64,000 nt of DNA, from NCBI RefSeq assembly GCF_000010405.1, contig NC_009465.1, positions 248,001-312,000 of the forward strand, in the 5' to 3' direction. Positions 29,039-38,838 of this stretch are shown here, in pieces; the stretch's first letter is position 1; each line of letters opens with the position of its first letter. Origin of the DNA: Candidatus Vesicomyosocius okutanii. Its GTDB lineage: Bacteria; Pseudomonadota; Gammaproteobacteria; PS1; Pseudothioglobaceae. The position numbers were made by a program, and so were the translations under genes. Below the pieces are notes generated by a model, which was not told the DNA's origin, did not search any database, and saw nothing but the letters and a program-made list of their open reading frames with translations.

Positions 29039-29422
29039 TTAGATAATAAAATTAACTTCAACTGTTATATTTTCTGGTCCTTTTAAAAATACTTGTTTAG
29101 TATTTAGATTAGGTATAAATTTTTCATAAAAATTAATTTTTAACTTATTGATATGTTTGATGAAAATTGGATAATCATCTCTTACGAAAGCAATATGATC
29201 AAGTAAGTTATTGTAATTGTTAGTTTTTATTGAGAATTTAGCCTTTTTACTAAGAATATGAATAATTGCTTCTTGCTTGTTTTCTGGTGAATATAACCAA
29301 TAACCTGGAAAGATAAAATATGGTCTAAAACCTTTTTCTAGACCAATAACTTCTGTAAAGAAAATAGCAACAGTATTAATATTATTACATCTTAGGGCAA
29401 TATGGCTAAATCTTATGTTCAT
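29039..29422 (-). CDS. VOC (glyoxalase/dioxygenase) superfamily protein
   Basis: A 127-residue protein with the vicinal-oxygen-chelate fold pattern: F-S-H-I-A-L-R near residue 5, F-F-T-E-V-I-G-L-E-K-G-F-R-P, L-L-D-H-I-A-F near residue 73, and a final V-E-V-N-F. The two H-I-A and the last glutamate fit the metal-ligand positions of the family. Substrate cannot be read from sequence; it is not obviously GloA. It is isolated between a decayed spacer and prfB. Confidence 0.7.
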   Translation of the reverse strand: MNIRFSHIALRCNNINTVAIFFTEVIGLEKGFRPYFIFPGYWLYSPENKQEAIIHILSKKAKFSIKTNNYNNLLDHIAFVRDDYPIFIKHINKLKINFYEKFIPNLNTKQVFLKGPENITVEVNFII

Positions 29423-29596
29423 CTTTTTTGTTACTTATTCTTTAATAAAAACCTATGTTAGGATATAAAATATGTTTTTGTTAAATAGATATATAATTAA
29501 ATTATGTTACAGTGTAGTTTAATATATTAAAGGAGACTAAGTAGGGGTTAACGGTTAATGGAAAAAATTATTTTCTTGTTAGAAAAATAAATAAAG

Positions 29597-30691
29597 TTAT
29601 AACCTAGATTTTAAACTAGCTTTCATAAATTGATCTAAATTACCTTCTAAAATATTTTGTGTATTGGAAGATTCGATACCAGTACGTAAATCCTTAACTC
29701 TTGATTGATCTAGTATATAAGAGCGAATTTGATGTCCCCAACTTATGTCAGACTTGCTCTGTTCTAAACTTTGTTTTTCAGTATTGCGTTTTTGCATTTC
29801 TAACTTATATAGTTTAGATTGTAATTGTTTAATAGCTTGGTTTTTATTAGCATGTTGCGAGCGTCCATTTTGACATTGTACAACGGTATTAGTGGGTAAA
29901 TGGGTAATGCGTACAGCTGATTCAGTTTTATTAACGTGCTGCCCACCTGCACCACTGGCACGATAAGTATCAATACGTAAATCTGATGGGCTGATATCGA
30001 TATCAATATCACTATCTATTTCAGGGGAGACAAATACGGAACAAAATGAAGTATGCCGTTTTCCGTTAGCATTAAAAGGGGATTTTCTAACTAAGCGGTG
30101 GATACCAATTTCTGTGCGTAACCAGCCAAATGCGTATTCACCTTTAAAGTGAATAGTTGCGGATTTAATCCCAGCAACTTCGCCTGCTGATACTTCCATG
30201 AGTTTAATCTTGAAGTTGTGTTTTTCACCCCAGCGTAGGTACATACGTAACACCATTTCTGCCCAATCTTGGGCTTCTGTTCCGCCTGATCCAGATTGAA
30301 TGTCTAAGTAGGCAGAATTGGCATCTAAATCGCCACTAAACATACGTTTAAATTCAAGTTTTTCGATTGAAGATTGGGCGGTATCTAAATCATTAATGAT
30401 GCCATTTGCCGTTTCAGTATCATTTTCTGTTTGAGCTAAGTTTAGTAGCTCTTGTGCATCTTCTAAAATAGCATTCACCTGTTCAAAGGTTTGGCAAATT
30501 GATATTAATTTTGATTTTTCTCGTCCTAAAGATTGTGCTTGATTAGGGTTTTCCCAGATATTTGGATCTTCCATTTCTAGTAGAATCTCTTCTAGACGAT
30601 ATTGTTTCTTTTTTAGATTTAAATGTATGGATAGAGTACCTGAACATTTCTTCAAATCTTCAATTTTTTGATAGGTTGGTGATAACTCCAT
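29597..30691 (-). CDS. prfB: Peptide chain release factor 2, without the programmed frameshift
   Basis: Terminates translation at UGA and UAA. It is 364 residues. The stop-codon-reading S-P-F is at residues 204-206, and G-A-G-G-Q-H-V-N-K with the GGQ at 249-251 reaches the peptidyl transferase centre. The whole protein is read in one frame: residues 17-26, where most bacteria have an in-frame UGA and a +1 shift, are ordinary sense codons with no CTTTGA and no upstream SD-like stimulator. Autoregulation by UGA reading is therefore lost. rpsO lies 71 bases upstream. Confidence 0.95.
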   Translation of the reverse strand: MELSPTYQKIEDLKKCSGTLSIHLNLKKKQYRLEEILLEMEDPNIWENPNQAQSLGREKSKLISICQTFEQVNAILEDAQELLNLAQTENDTETANGIINDLDTAQSSIEKLEFKRMFSGDLDANSAYLDIQSGSGGTEAQDWAEMVLRMYLRWGEKHNFKIKLMEVSAGEVAGIKSATIHFKGEYAFGWLRTEIGIHRLVRKSPFNANGKRHTSFCSVFVSPEIDSDIDIDISPSDLRIDTYRASGAGGQHVNKTESAVRITHLPTNTVVQCQNGRSQHANKNQAIKQLQSKLYKLEMQKRNTEKQSLEQSKSDISWGHQIRSYILDQSRVKDLRTGIESSNTQNILEGNLDQFMKASLKSRL

Positions 30692-30762
30692 GGAAATATT
30701 GTTTTAACAGATATAAAAAATCCTTAAATTTGGAAGACTTACATCCTGAAGTTATTATTATA

Positions 30763-31023
30763 TTATTTCCTAAGTTCTAGATGGGAAATTAATTTTGAAT
30801 AGGCAGTTTTGTTATTACCTCTAAGGTAAGTTAGTAATTTTTTGCGTTGAGAAACTAAATGTAGAAGTCCTCTTCTTGAATGGTGATCTTTTTTATGAGT
30901 TTTAAAATGTTTAGTTAGGTGTCTAATGCGAGCTGTTAATAAAGCGACTTGTACATTGGTTGAACCAGTATCACCAATTTTACTCTGATATTCTTTAATA
31001 ATTTCTTGGATATTAATCGACAT
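30763..31023 (-). CDS. rpsO: 30S ribosomal protein S15
   Basis: Small-subunit protein binding the central domain of 16S rRNA. The open frame begins at 31038, but the M-S-I-N start at 31023 matches the family and gives 86 residues. The signatures [13 protein letters not shown] and [12 protein letters not shown] are intact. The usual downstream neighbour pnp is absent; prfB follows instead. No obvious Shine-Dalgarno is seen upstream of either start. Confidence 0.95.
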   Translation of the reverse strand: MSINIQEIIKEYQSKIGDTGSTNVQVALLTARIRHLTKHFKTHKKDHHSRRGLLHLVSQRKKLLTYLRGNNKTAYSKLISHLELRK

Positions 31024-31077
31024 AATAAATTTTTTCAAAATAAAAATAAAGAAGAATTATACACTTTTTTAAAAAAG

Positions 31078-31974
31078 TTAATAAAAAGATGACTCATTAT
31101 TTGGCTTGGTTTTAAAGCGCCTGTGAATCCATAAATATTGTTCTGGTGCTTTTAAAATTTGTTGTTGTAATATTTGATTAGTTAATTGTGCATTTTGTTG
31201 ACTATTAGTGATAGGATAATTTGTCAAGATAGGAGAAAACTCTAATGTATAGGTTGTGTATTGACGAGTAAAGGATAAAGGAATAACAACCGTATTATCA
31301 ATACGTGCTAGTTTTTCTGTGGCTTTTATGGTAGCGGTCTGTATATTAAAAAAAGGTGCAAATATGCTGATCTTAATGCCTAAATCTTGGTCATGTGTGT
31401 ACCAAATGGGCAAGCCTGATTTTAAGACTCGTATTAAGGTTTTAGTATCTTTTGCTTTAATCATAGTGCTACCATGTTGGGTGAATATTTTTTGCATTTG
31501 ATTGTCAAATAAAGCATTATTTTGTGGACGGTAAACATCTGCAAAATCAAAGTTTTGCAGTAATATTCTACCAGCAAGCATCATTGTCGTAAAATGTCCT
31601 ACTAGTAAAATAATATTTTGTTTTTTATCTAGGGCGTTTTGTAAAATTTCAGCACCTTTAATATGATAGTATTGCTTGAGTTTTTTATCGTTTAAATAAA
31701 AGCAATTTGCAGTTTCAAATAAGCCAATACCCAGTGCTTCAAAGTGTTGTTTGACTAATTTCTTTACTTGATCTTTGTTTTTCTCAGGAAAACATTTTGT
31801 GAGATTAATAAAAGCAATTTTTCTAAATCTACTTAGAAGTGAATATAGATTTTTACCTATTATTTTACCTATTGTTAACTGGGTTTTAAGTGGTAATTTA
31901 GCGCTTAATTTCATTAAGCCAATTAAAATCCAAGTTGGTATAAATTTAGGATGAAAAAATTTTGTCTTTGTCAT
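31078..31974 (-). CDS. lpxL: Lipid A acyltransferase homologue (LpxL/HtrB) with altered catalytic motif
   Basis: Family adds a secondary acyl chain to lipid A at the inner membrane. It has 298 residues with an N-terminal hydrophobic anchor at about 11-24. The catalytic H-x4-D/E motif is altered: H127 is present in L-L-V-G-H-F-T-T-M-M, but the acidic residue expected at 132 is methionine (codon ATG at 31581-31579). Downstream conserved parts (D-V-Y-R-P-Q-N-N, then T-H-D-Q-D-L-G, then W-I-H-R-R-F-K) are kept. It may be inactive or repurposed. It is divergent from dnaG by 32 bases. Confidence 0.82.
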   Translation of the reverse strand: MTKTKFFHPKFIPTWILIGLMKLSAKLPLKTQLTIGKIIGKNLYSLLSRFRKIAFINLTKCFPEKNKDQVKKLVKQHFEALGIGLFETANCFYLNDKKLKQYYHIKGAEILQNALDKKQNIILLVGHFTTMMLAGRILLQNFDFADVYRPQNNALFDNQMQKIFTQHGSTMIKAKDTKTLIRVLKSGLPIWYTHDQDLGIKISIFAPFFNIQTATIKATEKLARIDNTVVIPLSFTRQYTTYTLEFSPILTNYPITNSQQNAQLTNQILQQQILKAPEQYLWIHRRFKTKPNNESSFY

Positions 31975-32006
31975 TAAAATATAGCTTTAAATTTTGATTA
32001 TAAAAA

Positions 32007-33791
32007 ATGCCATTTATTAACGCAGATTTTAAAGATGATCTACCTAATCGTGTAAATATTGTTGACATAATTAATCAACGTGTGCCACTCAAAAAGGCGG
32101 GTAAAGATTACAAAGCATGTTGCCCATTTCATCATGAAAAAACTCCATCATTTATTGTCTCAGCTGAGAAACAAATGTACAAATGTTTTGGTTGTGGAGA
32201 TGGTAATGGCGTGATTAAATTTGTTATGAAGTTTGATAATCTGGGTTTAGTTGAGGCGGTAGAGACCATTGCTAGCGAATCAGGTATTAGTGTAGTGTAT
32301 GATAAGAATATCAAACCGATAGATACAAGATTAACTCGTTATTTAGATTTAATGCAACGAGTTGGCCAGTTTTATATTCAGCAATTAAAGCAATCTCTTG
32401 CAAAAAATAAGGCGGTTGGTTATGTCAAATATAGAGGTATTAGCAGTCAAATTGCCAAGCGTTTTGAGTTGGGTTTTGCACCACCCAATAGTAATTTACT
32501 ATTTGGATTTAAACAAGATTCTCAAGATATTGCTGATTTAAAAGTGATGGGATTGTTATGTGATGATCAATATCGTTCAGGAAAATATTATGATCTTTTT
32601 AAAGATCGTATTATGTTTCCTATTCATAATAATAAAGGTAATATTATTGCTTTTGGTGGTCGGTCGTGTAATAACAACTTTAAGGCAAAATATTTCAATT
32701 CACCTGAAACGCCTATTTTTTCAAAATCAAAAGAACTTTATGGTTTGTATCATATGCGTAAATATTCACGTTCAATTGATTATATTTTAGTAGTAGAGGG
32801 TTATATGGATGTGGTCTCTCTTCATCAAGCGGGCATATCACAAGTAGTTGCTACTTTAGGTACAGTAACTACGGTAGAGCATTTAAATATTCTATTTCGC
32901 ACAACAAATACTATTATTTTTTGTTTTGATGGTGATAAGGCAGGGGAGAAAGCTGCTTGGCGAGCATTAAATATTACTTTACCAGTGATTAAGGCAGGTA
33001 TAACTATTAAATTTTTATTTTTGCCAGATAAAGAAGATCCAGATACTTTAGTTAAAAAAGAATCAAGCCAAGCGTTTGTAAAACGTATTGAGAATGCACA
33101 ATTTTTGAGTAAATTTTTATTTAGCCATATTAAGACAGAAGTAGATTTTAACACGATTGAAGGAAAAACCTTATTTTTAGAAAGAGTATCAATGTTACTT
33201 AGAAAAATAAATTATAAAACTTACCAACATCAGTTGTTAGAAGGTTTGGCAGGTGAAGTTAATCAAAGTATTGAACAAATTGAATCTATATTAGAGCGAC
33301 AAGATATATCCACTCAATCTAATACATTTAGCATATCGAAAAATTATGAAGAACCACCTATGTTTAATTTTTATGATAGTGATGAAAAGTATCAAGTACC
33401 AATGTCAGTTCCCTTAATAAGTAATAACTCATTAATAGATCAAATGATTGGTTTATTGTTAAATTATCCTTCCATGGTTGATAAAACGGTAATGTTAAGG
33501 GTGAGAAAAATTAATAATGCAGATATATTGCAAAAGTTAGCTAATTTGGTTTTGTTACAAGAAGATATTACTTTGGAGACTATGGTAGAACAATTTCCCC
33601 AGAAAAAACAACAATTGCTTAATTTATATAATAAAAAAAGAGTTTTGAAAAATTATGATTATAAGGATGAATTTTTGGATGCTTTGCTAAAGATTGAGGA
33701 AAGACAAAAAGAGAAAAGCGCTTTATTAATTACAAATGAAATAGAATATACAAAAAATTTACAAGCAAGAAAAGGCAAACCTAAAAGTTAG
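32007..33791 (+). CDS. dnaG: DNA primase
   Basis: Synthesises RNA primers at the replication fork. The 594 residues show the CHC2 zinc ribbon (C39, H42, C60, C63), the RNA-polymerase basic motif region, the TOPRIM acidic residues in V-V-E-G-Y-M-D-V and F-D-G-D-K-A-G, and a C-terminal DnaB-interacting helical domain that is divergent. The classical neighbours rpsU and rpoD are absent at this locus. Confidence 0.95.
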   Translation: MPFINADFKDDLPNRVNIVDIINQRVPLKKAGKDYKACCPFHHEKTPSFIVSAEKQMYKCFGCGDGNGVIKFVMKFDNLGLVEAVETIASESGISVVYDKNIKPIDTRLTRYLDLMQRVGQFYIQQLKQSLAKNKAVGYVKYRGISSQIAKRFELGFAPPNSNLLFGFKQDSQDIADLKVMGLLCDDQYRSGKYYDLFKDRIMFPIHNNKGNIIAFGGRSCNNNFKAKYFNSPETPIFSKSKELYGLYHMRKYSRSIDYILVVEGYMDVVSLHQAGISQVVATLGTVTTVEHLNILFRTTNTIIFCFDGDKAGEKAAWRALNITLPVIKAGITIKFLFLPDKEDPDTLVKKESSQAFVKRIENAQFLSKFLFSHIKTEVDFNTIEGKTLFLERVSMLLRKINYKTYQHQLLEGLAGEVNQSIEQIESILERQDISTQSNTFSISKNYEEPPMFNFYDSDEKYQVPMSVPLISNNSLIDQMIGLLLNYPSMVDKTVMLRVRKINNADILQKLANLVLLQEDITLETMVEQFPQKKQQLLNLYNKKRVLKNYDYKDEFLDALLKIEERQKEKSALLITNEIEYTKNLQARKGKPKS

Positions 33792-34019
33792 TTTTTTATG
33801 TTTAATTTGATTTAGTCGTCATTGATTAAAATATATTCTATTTCCTCTTTAAATAATATATTTGGGATTTTTAACAGTTATAAAAACACTAAAAAATACT
33901 TAACTAAACCTTGTCTGTGCTAATAATTTTGTACCTATACTAGTATTAATTTTTTTTAAAATAGTCGATATTTTTTCTCTCATAATAATAGTTCTATTTA
34001 TTTTTTATGTGGTTGTATT

Positions 34020-34943
34020 TTAGTTTTTACTTGCTACTCGTAAAATTGCACTACGAGCGCGTTTATTATTGTCAATTTCTGCTTTGCTGGTAAGGTATTT
34101 GCCTAAATCCTTTAGATAAGTTTTTTCAATTTCATTCTCAATAATAGGCAAACCTTTTGGCAAAGTTTTTTGTCGTGAATTTTTTTGAATAAAACGTTTA
34201 ACAATACGATCTTCAATTGAATGAAAACTAATAATAGATAGTCTGCCATTTTTGCTTAAAATGTCTTTGGATTGTTCCAATACGCTTATAAGTTGTTTAA
34301 GTTCTTGGTTGATAAAAATACGTATAGCTTGGAAAGTACGTGTAGCAGGATGTTTGTTTTTTTGCTTCTTGACCACTTTACTAACAATATTGGCAAGTTC
34401 TAAAGTAGTTTCTAATACGTGATTTTTCTGGTATTTTTTTATTTTATTAGCAATATGGCGTGATTTTTTTTCATTACTAAATTGATAAATAACATTGGCA
34501 ATTTCTTCTTCATTGGCTGATTTTAGCCATTGAGTAGCACTCATTCCCGTAGTTTGGTTCATTCGCATATCTAGCGGACCATCAACCCTAAAACTAAAAC
34601 CACGTTGTGCGTTTTCTAACTGAGGGGATGAAACGCCAAGATCAATTAAAATACCGTCAATCCTACCTATTAATCCTTGTTTAGTTATAATAGATAGCAT
34701 TTTGGAAAATGCACTGTGGATAAGGGTGAGACGATTATCAACTAAATTTTTATTAGCATATTCAATGGCATTAATATCTTGGTCAAAGGCAATTAACCTC
34801 CCTTTTTTGCTTAATCTGTTCAATATACCCTGAGCATGGCCACCACGACCAAAAGTAGCATCAATATAAATACCATCTGTTTTTATATTAAGCGCATACA
34901 TTGACTCATTGAACATCACAGATTGGTGATATTCAGGCATCAT
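34020..34943 (-). CDS. rsmH: 16S rRNA (cytosine-1402-N4)-methyltransferase
   Basis: Methylates C1402 of 16S rRNA. The 307-residue protein shows H-Q-S-V-M near the start, the SAM-binding D-A-T-F-G-R-G-G-H near residue 29, D-L-G-V-S-S-P-Q-L, and the R-G-F-S-F-R-x-D-G-P-L-D-M-R-M block. Later come R-I-F-I-N-Q-E-L and S-F-H-S-I-E-D-R-I-V-K. It begins inside the end of mraZ. Downstream there is no ftsL or ftsI, so the division-wall cluster is truncated here. Confidence 0.95.
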   Translation of the reverse strand: MMPEYHQSVMFNESMYALNIKTDGIYIDATFGRGGHAQGILNRLSKKGRLIAFDQDINAIEYANKNLVDNRLTLIHSAFSKMLSIITKQGLIGRIDGILIDLGVSSPQLENAQRGFSFRVDGPLDMRMNQTTGMSATQWLKSANEEEIANVIYQFSNEKKSRHIANKIKKYQKNHVLETTLELANIVSKVVKKQKNKHPATRTFQAIRIFINQELKQLISVLEQSKDILSKNGRLSIISFHSIEDRIVKRFIQKNSRQKTLPKGLPIIENEIEKTYLKDLGKYLTSKAEIDNNKRARSAILRVASKN

Positions 34944-35386
34944 AGTGATAATTGGGTAATTTTATTGGATTTTGGTTTATTTCACTAATCGTATCAAAAT
35001 AATCAAATTGTTTATTCCAAGTATTTTTATTCCGTACTTCAAAATCATGTCTTTGATTACCTATGATAGTTTTCCCATCTACATGGGAATAATGTTTTAT
35101 TGTTAAAGGAGTTAGAATATGTACTACTTTGTCTAATTCGTAGTTAGTAGTATGATTAATGAGTTCTCGTTTTAATTGTTTTGTGTGACTGTTTACTAAA
35201 GACAAAGTACTGATTTTTTCTTCCCATACTTGCCAATTCTTTAAGGGATATAACACCCAATATTCATCATCTAGATGAACACTAAGAATCATCTCAATTG
35301 AGTAAATTTTGTCAATTTGTGTTTGGTGATGCGTTGGCATTTTTACCTTTTTTAGCACCAACTTATATTTTTACTTATCTAAACAT
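34933..35386 (-). pseudogene. mraZ: mraZ, broken at its 5' end
   Basis: A 142-codon frame (TTG at 35361 to 34933) contains the MraZ C-terminal half: L-Y-P-L-K-N-W-Q-V-W-E-E-K-I, then a degenerate second AbrB-like half. The conserved N terminus is not in frame. Reading from the ATG at 35386 gives M-F-R, then TAA, V-K-I, TAA, V-G-A-K-K-G-K, which lines up position for position with the usual M-F-R-G...S-K-G-R start. The frame is then lost about 5 bases short of the P-T-x-x block. MraZ is a DNA-binding regulator of the dcw operon and can be spared when that operon is dismantled. The residual frame may still be translated. Confidence 0.7.
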
Positions 35387-36121
35387 TAGAGATATTACTG
35401 TATAAAGCGATACACTTAATATATAAGTTATTATCATACATATTATACTATTTTTAGATACTTTTGTTTATATTGTATTTGTTATTTAAAATAATCTAAA
35501 AATCATAACTCATCATGAAATAGTTATTGGTATTTGACCTAGATTATATAAAATTTAGTATTTAAGTGAAATTTGTTTTTTGTAATAATTATGTAGTTTT
35601 GTACTAAGGTCAATAGTGTTATTGAGCTTAGTAATAGAGTAATTAGCTACCGTTTAGTATGATTAAGAAGTTTTTTTGACTTTCAATAATATTTATTATT
35701 GAAAGTATTGTAATCTTCATAAAAATATTTTTTGTTAATTTATATTAACAGTTTTAAACTATGTTCTGAGTACGCCATAATTTATCATGCAAAATTTTAG
35801 ATTTCGTATATCTTTTAGGTGTGATAAGAAGATGATTAGAAAAAGTCTATTTTATATCGTTAAGCTGATAATCTAAACTTTTAAGTCTTTATCCTGTAGA
35901 TGATATTTAATTAAATCTTTTTCTTTTGTTAAATTTGTAAAATAACTGAATGCTTATTCATGTTTATAAATAAAAATAAATCAAATAATTCCTATGTTTT
36001 GAGGTATTTGCTAAACTTATATAGTATACAATAGTTTTACTTAGGTACGATATAAGTGCTTTTAATTGTAAAGAGTTAAATTAAAATATAGTTTAATTGT
36101 AGTTATTTTTAATATTATCAA
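35387..36121. other. Long non-coding spacer before parC
   Basis: No credible coding frame or RNA gene on either strand. A perfect inverted repeat of 13-bp arms with a 2-base loop lies at 35679-35706. The rest is AT-rich and probably the residue of lost genes; the mraZ and parC promoters must lie near its two ends. Confidence 0.5.
35679..35706. repeat. 28-base hairpin with 13-bp perfect arms
   Basis: ACTTTCAATAATA, TT, TATTATTGAAAGT. It is preceded on the plus strand by a T-run. It is isolated in a gene-free spacer, so a terminator without a surviving gene is possible. Confidence 0.5.
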
Positions 36122-38359
36122 ATGAATCAAATTAACTTTGAACAACAAAGTATTGCTCAGTTTAGTGAGCGTGCTTATCTTGATTATTCAATGTATGTTA
36201 TTCTTGACCGTGCGTTGCCTTTTGTTGGCGATGGCTTAAAACCAGTACAAAGGCGTATTATTTATGCGATGAGTGAACTTGGTTTGAAATCAACAGCAAA
36301 GTTTAAAAAATCAGCCCGTACAGTAGGTGATGTCCTTGGTAAATTCCATCCGCATGGTGATAGTGCTTGTTATGAGTCAATGGTGTTGATGGCACAAAAG
36401 TTTTCTTATCGTTATCCATTTATTGACGGACAGGGAAATTGGGGTGCACCAGATAACCCTAAATCATTTGCGGCAATGCGCTATACTGAATCAAAATTGT
36501 CTCGTTATGCGGATTTATTATTGTTAGAAATTAATCAAGGTACGGTTAATTGGACGGATAATTTTGATGGTTCGCTTCAAGAGCCTAAAAATTTACCTGC
36601 ACAAGTACCTAACTTATTACTAAACGGTGCTTCTGGTATTGCTGTAGGTATGGCAACTGATGTACCACCACATAATTTAATAGAAGTAGTAAGTGCCTGT
36701 ATTGTTCTATTAGATAATCCATCTATTGATTTAGATGATATAATGCAGACTATTCAAGCACCTGATTATCCTACCGATGCTGATATTGTATCCTCATCTG
36801 CAGATCTTAGACAGATTTATGATACAGGCTATGGATCGGTTAAAATGCGTGCTGTTTATCAAAAAGAAAAAGGTAATATTGTTATTGAAGCATTGCCTTT
36901 TCAAGTATCTGGTGCTAAGGTAATTTCACAAATTGTAGTACAAATGCGTGCAAAGAAACTGCCTTTAGTGGATGATATTAGAGATGAATCAGACCATGAA
37001 AATCCAACCCGTATTGTCATTATTCTGCATTCTAATCGATTTGATGTTGATGCATTAATGTTACACTTGTTCGCTACAACCGAGCTTGAGAAAAATTATC
37101 GTGTTAATATGAATGTGATTGGTCTGGATGGTAAACCACGTGTTCTACCACTAATTCCGATGCTCAAAGAATGGTTAAGCTATAGGATGCAAGTTGTGAC
37201 TAATCGTTTAACCTGTCGTTTTGATAAAATTATTGTGCGTTTGCATATTTTAAAAGGTTTGTTGATTGCTCTTTTAAATATTAACGAAGTAATTGCTGTT
37301 ATTCGTGAGTATGATAAGCCTAAACTAGTGTTAATCAATCATTTTAAGTTGAACACTATTCAAGCAGAGGCGATTTTAGAGCTAAAATTACGCCATCTTG
37401 CAAAATTAGAAGAAGTTAGAATTCGAACTGAACAACAAGAATTAGTATTAGAGAGAAAACAATTAGAGTTATTACTTTCAAGTAATTCACGTCTTAAGAG
37501 TTTGATTAAAAAAGAACTAAAGATTATTATTAAAGATTTTGGCGATGAGCGTAGATCTAACATTAAAAGTAATGTAAATGTTGCTCAAGCTTTTAGTGAG
37601 GATAATTTAGTGCTTGCTGAAGATGTTACTGTTGTTCTTAGTAATAAAGGGTGGGTACGCCGTGTAAAAGGTCATGATATAGATCCAACCACACTTAATT
37701 ATAAGGCAGGTGATAGTTATTTGACTAGTGTGAAAGGTAAAAGTAACAAGATGGTAATTTTTATTGATTCAACAGGTAGGTCATATTCATTACTGGCTCA
37801 TTCATTATCTAATTCACGAGGACAAGGAGAGCCATTAACAGGAAAATTAAGCCCCCCTTTAGGGGCTCAATTTATTGATATTATAATGGGTAAAACGAGT
37901 CAAAATATCTTGTTGTCTTCTGATGTAGGGTATGGTTTTATTGCTACTTTTGATGATTTACTGTCTTCAAGACAAACTGGAAAAGTTTTTCTTTCTTTGT
38001 CTAAAGGTGCGCAAGTGATGCGTGTTATTAATGTGGATGATGTAGATAATCAGTTAGTTGCATTAGCAACAAATCGAGGACGTTTATTAATATTCTCAAT
38101 ATCTGAATTACCCATGCTATCCAAAGGTAAGGGAAACAAGTTAATTCAAATTCCTGTCAATAGTGCTAAGACTAGACAAGAATTTGTGGCAAGTGTTTGC
38201 ATTTTATTTGAAACTCAACAACTAAGAGTTAACGCAGGTAAGCATTATTTGACCATTAAGTTTCAAGATTTAAATAATTATATAAGCAATAGAGCGTGTC
38301 GTGGAAAGCTTTTGCCAAAAGGTTATCAAAACGTTTCCTCCATTAAAGTAATTGATTAA
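36122..38359 (+). CDS. parC: DNA topoisomerase IV subunit A
   Basis: Decatenates replicated chromosomes together with ParE. It has 745 residues, the ParC length. The breakage-reunion domain contains the catalytic tyrosine in A-A-M-R-Y-T-E near residue 120 and the quinolone-region H-P-H-G-D-S-A near residue 78. It is shorter in the C-terminal beta-pinwheel than gyrA and lacks a clear GyrA box, which separates it from the gyrA at 40802. parE is not adjacent. Confidence 0.94.
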   Translation: MNQINFEQQSIAQFSERAYLDYSMYVILDRALPFVGDGLKPVQRRIIYAMSELGLKSTAKFKKSARTVGDVLGKFHPHGDSACYESMVLMAQKFSYRYPFIDGQGNWGAPDNPKSFAAMRYTESKLSRYADLLLLEINQGTVNWTDNFDGSLQEPKNLPAQVPNLLLNGASGIAVGMATDVPPHNLIEVVSACIVLLDNPSIDLDDIMQTIQAPDYPTDADIVSSSADLRQIYDTGYGSVKMRAVYQKEKGNIVIEALPFQVSGAKVISQIVVQMRAKKLPLVDDIRDESDHENPTRIVIILHSNRFDVDALMLHLFATTELEKNYRVNMNVIGLDGKPRVLPLIPMLKEWLSYRMQVVTNRLTCRFDKIIVRLHILKGLLIALLNINEVIAVIREYDKPKLVLINHFKLNTIQAEAILELKLRHLAKLEEVRIRTEQQELVLERKQLELLLSSNSRLKSLIKKELKIIIKDFGDERRSNIKSNVNVAQAFSEDNLVLAEDVTVVLSNKGWVRRVKGHDIDPTTLNYKAGDSYLTSVKGKSNKMVIFIDSTGRSYSLLAHSLSNSRGQGEPLTGKLSPPLGAQFIDIIMGKTSQNILLSSDVGYGFIATFDDLLSSRQTGKVFLSLSKGAQVMRVINVDDVDNQLVALATNRGRLLIFSISELPMLSKGKGNKLIQIPVNSAKTRQEFVASVCILFETQQLRVNAGKHYLTIKFQDLNNYISNRACRGKLLPKGYQNVSSIKVID

Positions 38360-38460
38360 ATCAAAATATTTTGGATAAGTTAATAATTTCCCTATCAATC
38401 CAGTGTGTAATTATCAACAGATAATAGGTATAATTATTGTTTTTACCAATTTTTCCGAAA

Positions 38461-38838
38461 ATGTTCGTCCTAAAAATTGTTACCGATTTTGCATCAGCTC
38501 ATTCACTTAGGAATTATCCGGGTGATTGTTCGCGTCTGCATGGTCATAATTGGCAAGTTGAAGTAATGGTTGGTTCTAAAGAATTGAATAACAATGGTAT
38601 TGTTATTGATTTTAGAGATATTAAAAAACAAACCAAGACTGTTGTGAAACGTCTAGATCATCAATATTTGAATAAGATAGTTCCTTTTGATAAACTCAAC
38701 CCTACTTCAGAAAACTTAGCAAAATATTTTTTTGATGAAGTAGGTCGCTTAATTAATATTAATGATGTCAAGGTCAAGGCAGTGACTATTTGGGAGACAT
38801 CTAGAGTATCTGTCACTTATTCCCAAGGAGATTTATGA
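38461..38838 (+). CDS. queD: 6-carboxy-tetrahydropterin synthase / PTPS family protein
   Basis: Zinc enzyme converting dihydroneopterin triphosphate to a tetrahydropterin, usually for queuosine. The frame begins at 38437, but family homology starts at the ATG at 38461, giving 125 residues. Visible: F-A-S-A-H-S-L, then G-D-C-S-R-L-H-G-H-N-W (catalytic Cys and two zinc His), D-H-Q-Y-L-N, and the substrate-binding Glu in W-E-T-S-R. It overlaps folE2 by 4 bases, so it consumes the product of its coupled partner. Confidence 0.88.
   Translation: MFVLKIVTDFASAHSLRNYPGDCSRLHGHNWQVEVMVGSKELNNNGIVIDFRDIKKQTKTVVKRLDHQYLNKIVPFDKLNPTSENLAKYFFDEVGRLININDVKVKAVTIWETSRVSVTYSQGDL

Noticed and set aside
33792-34019. 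Possible ftsI relic on the minus strand after rsmH
   Set aside because: A short frame and an I-T-V-K-N-P-K string recall the FtsI C terminus, but the similarity is too short and low-complexity to separate from chance.
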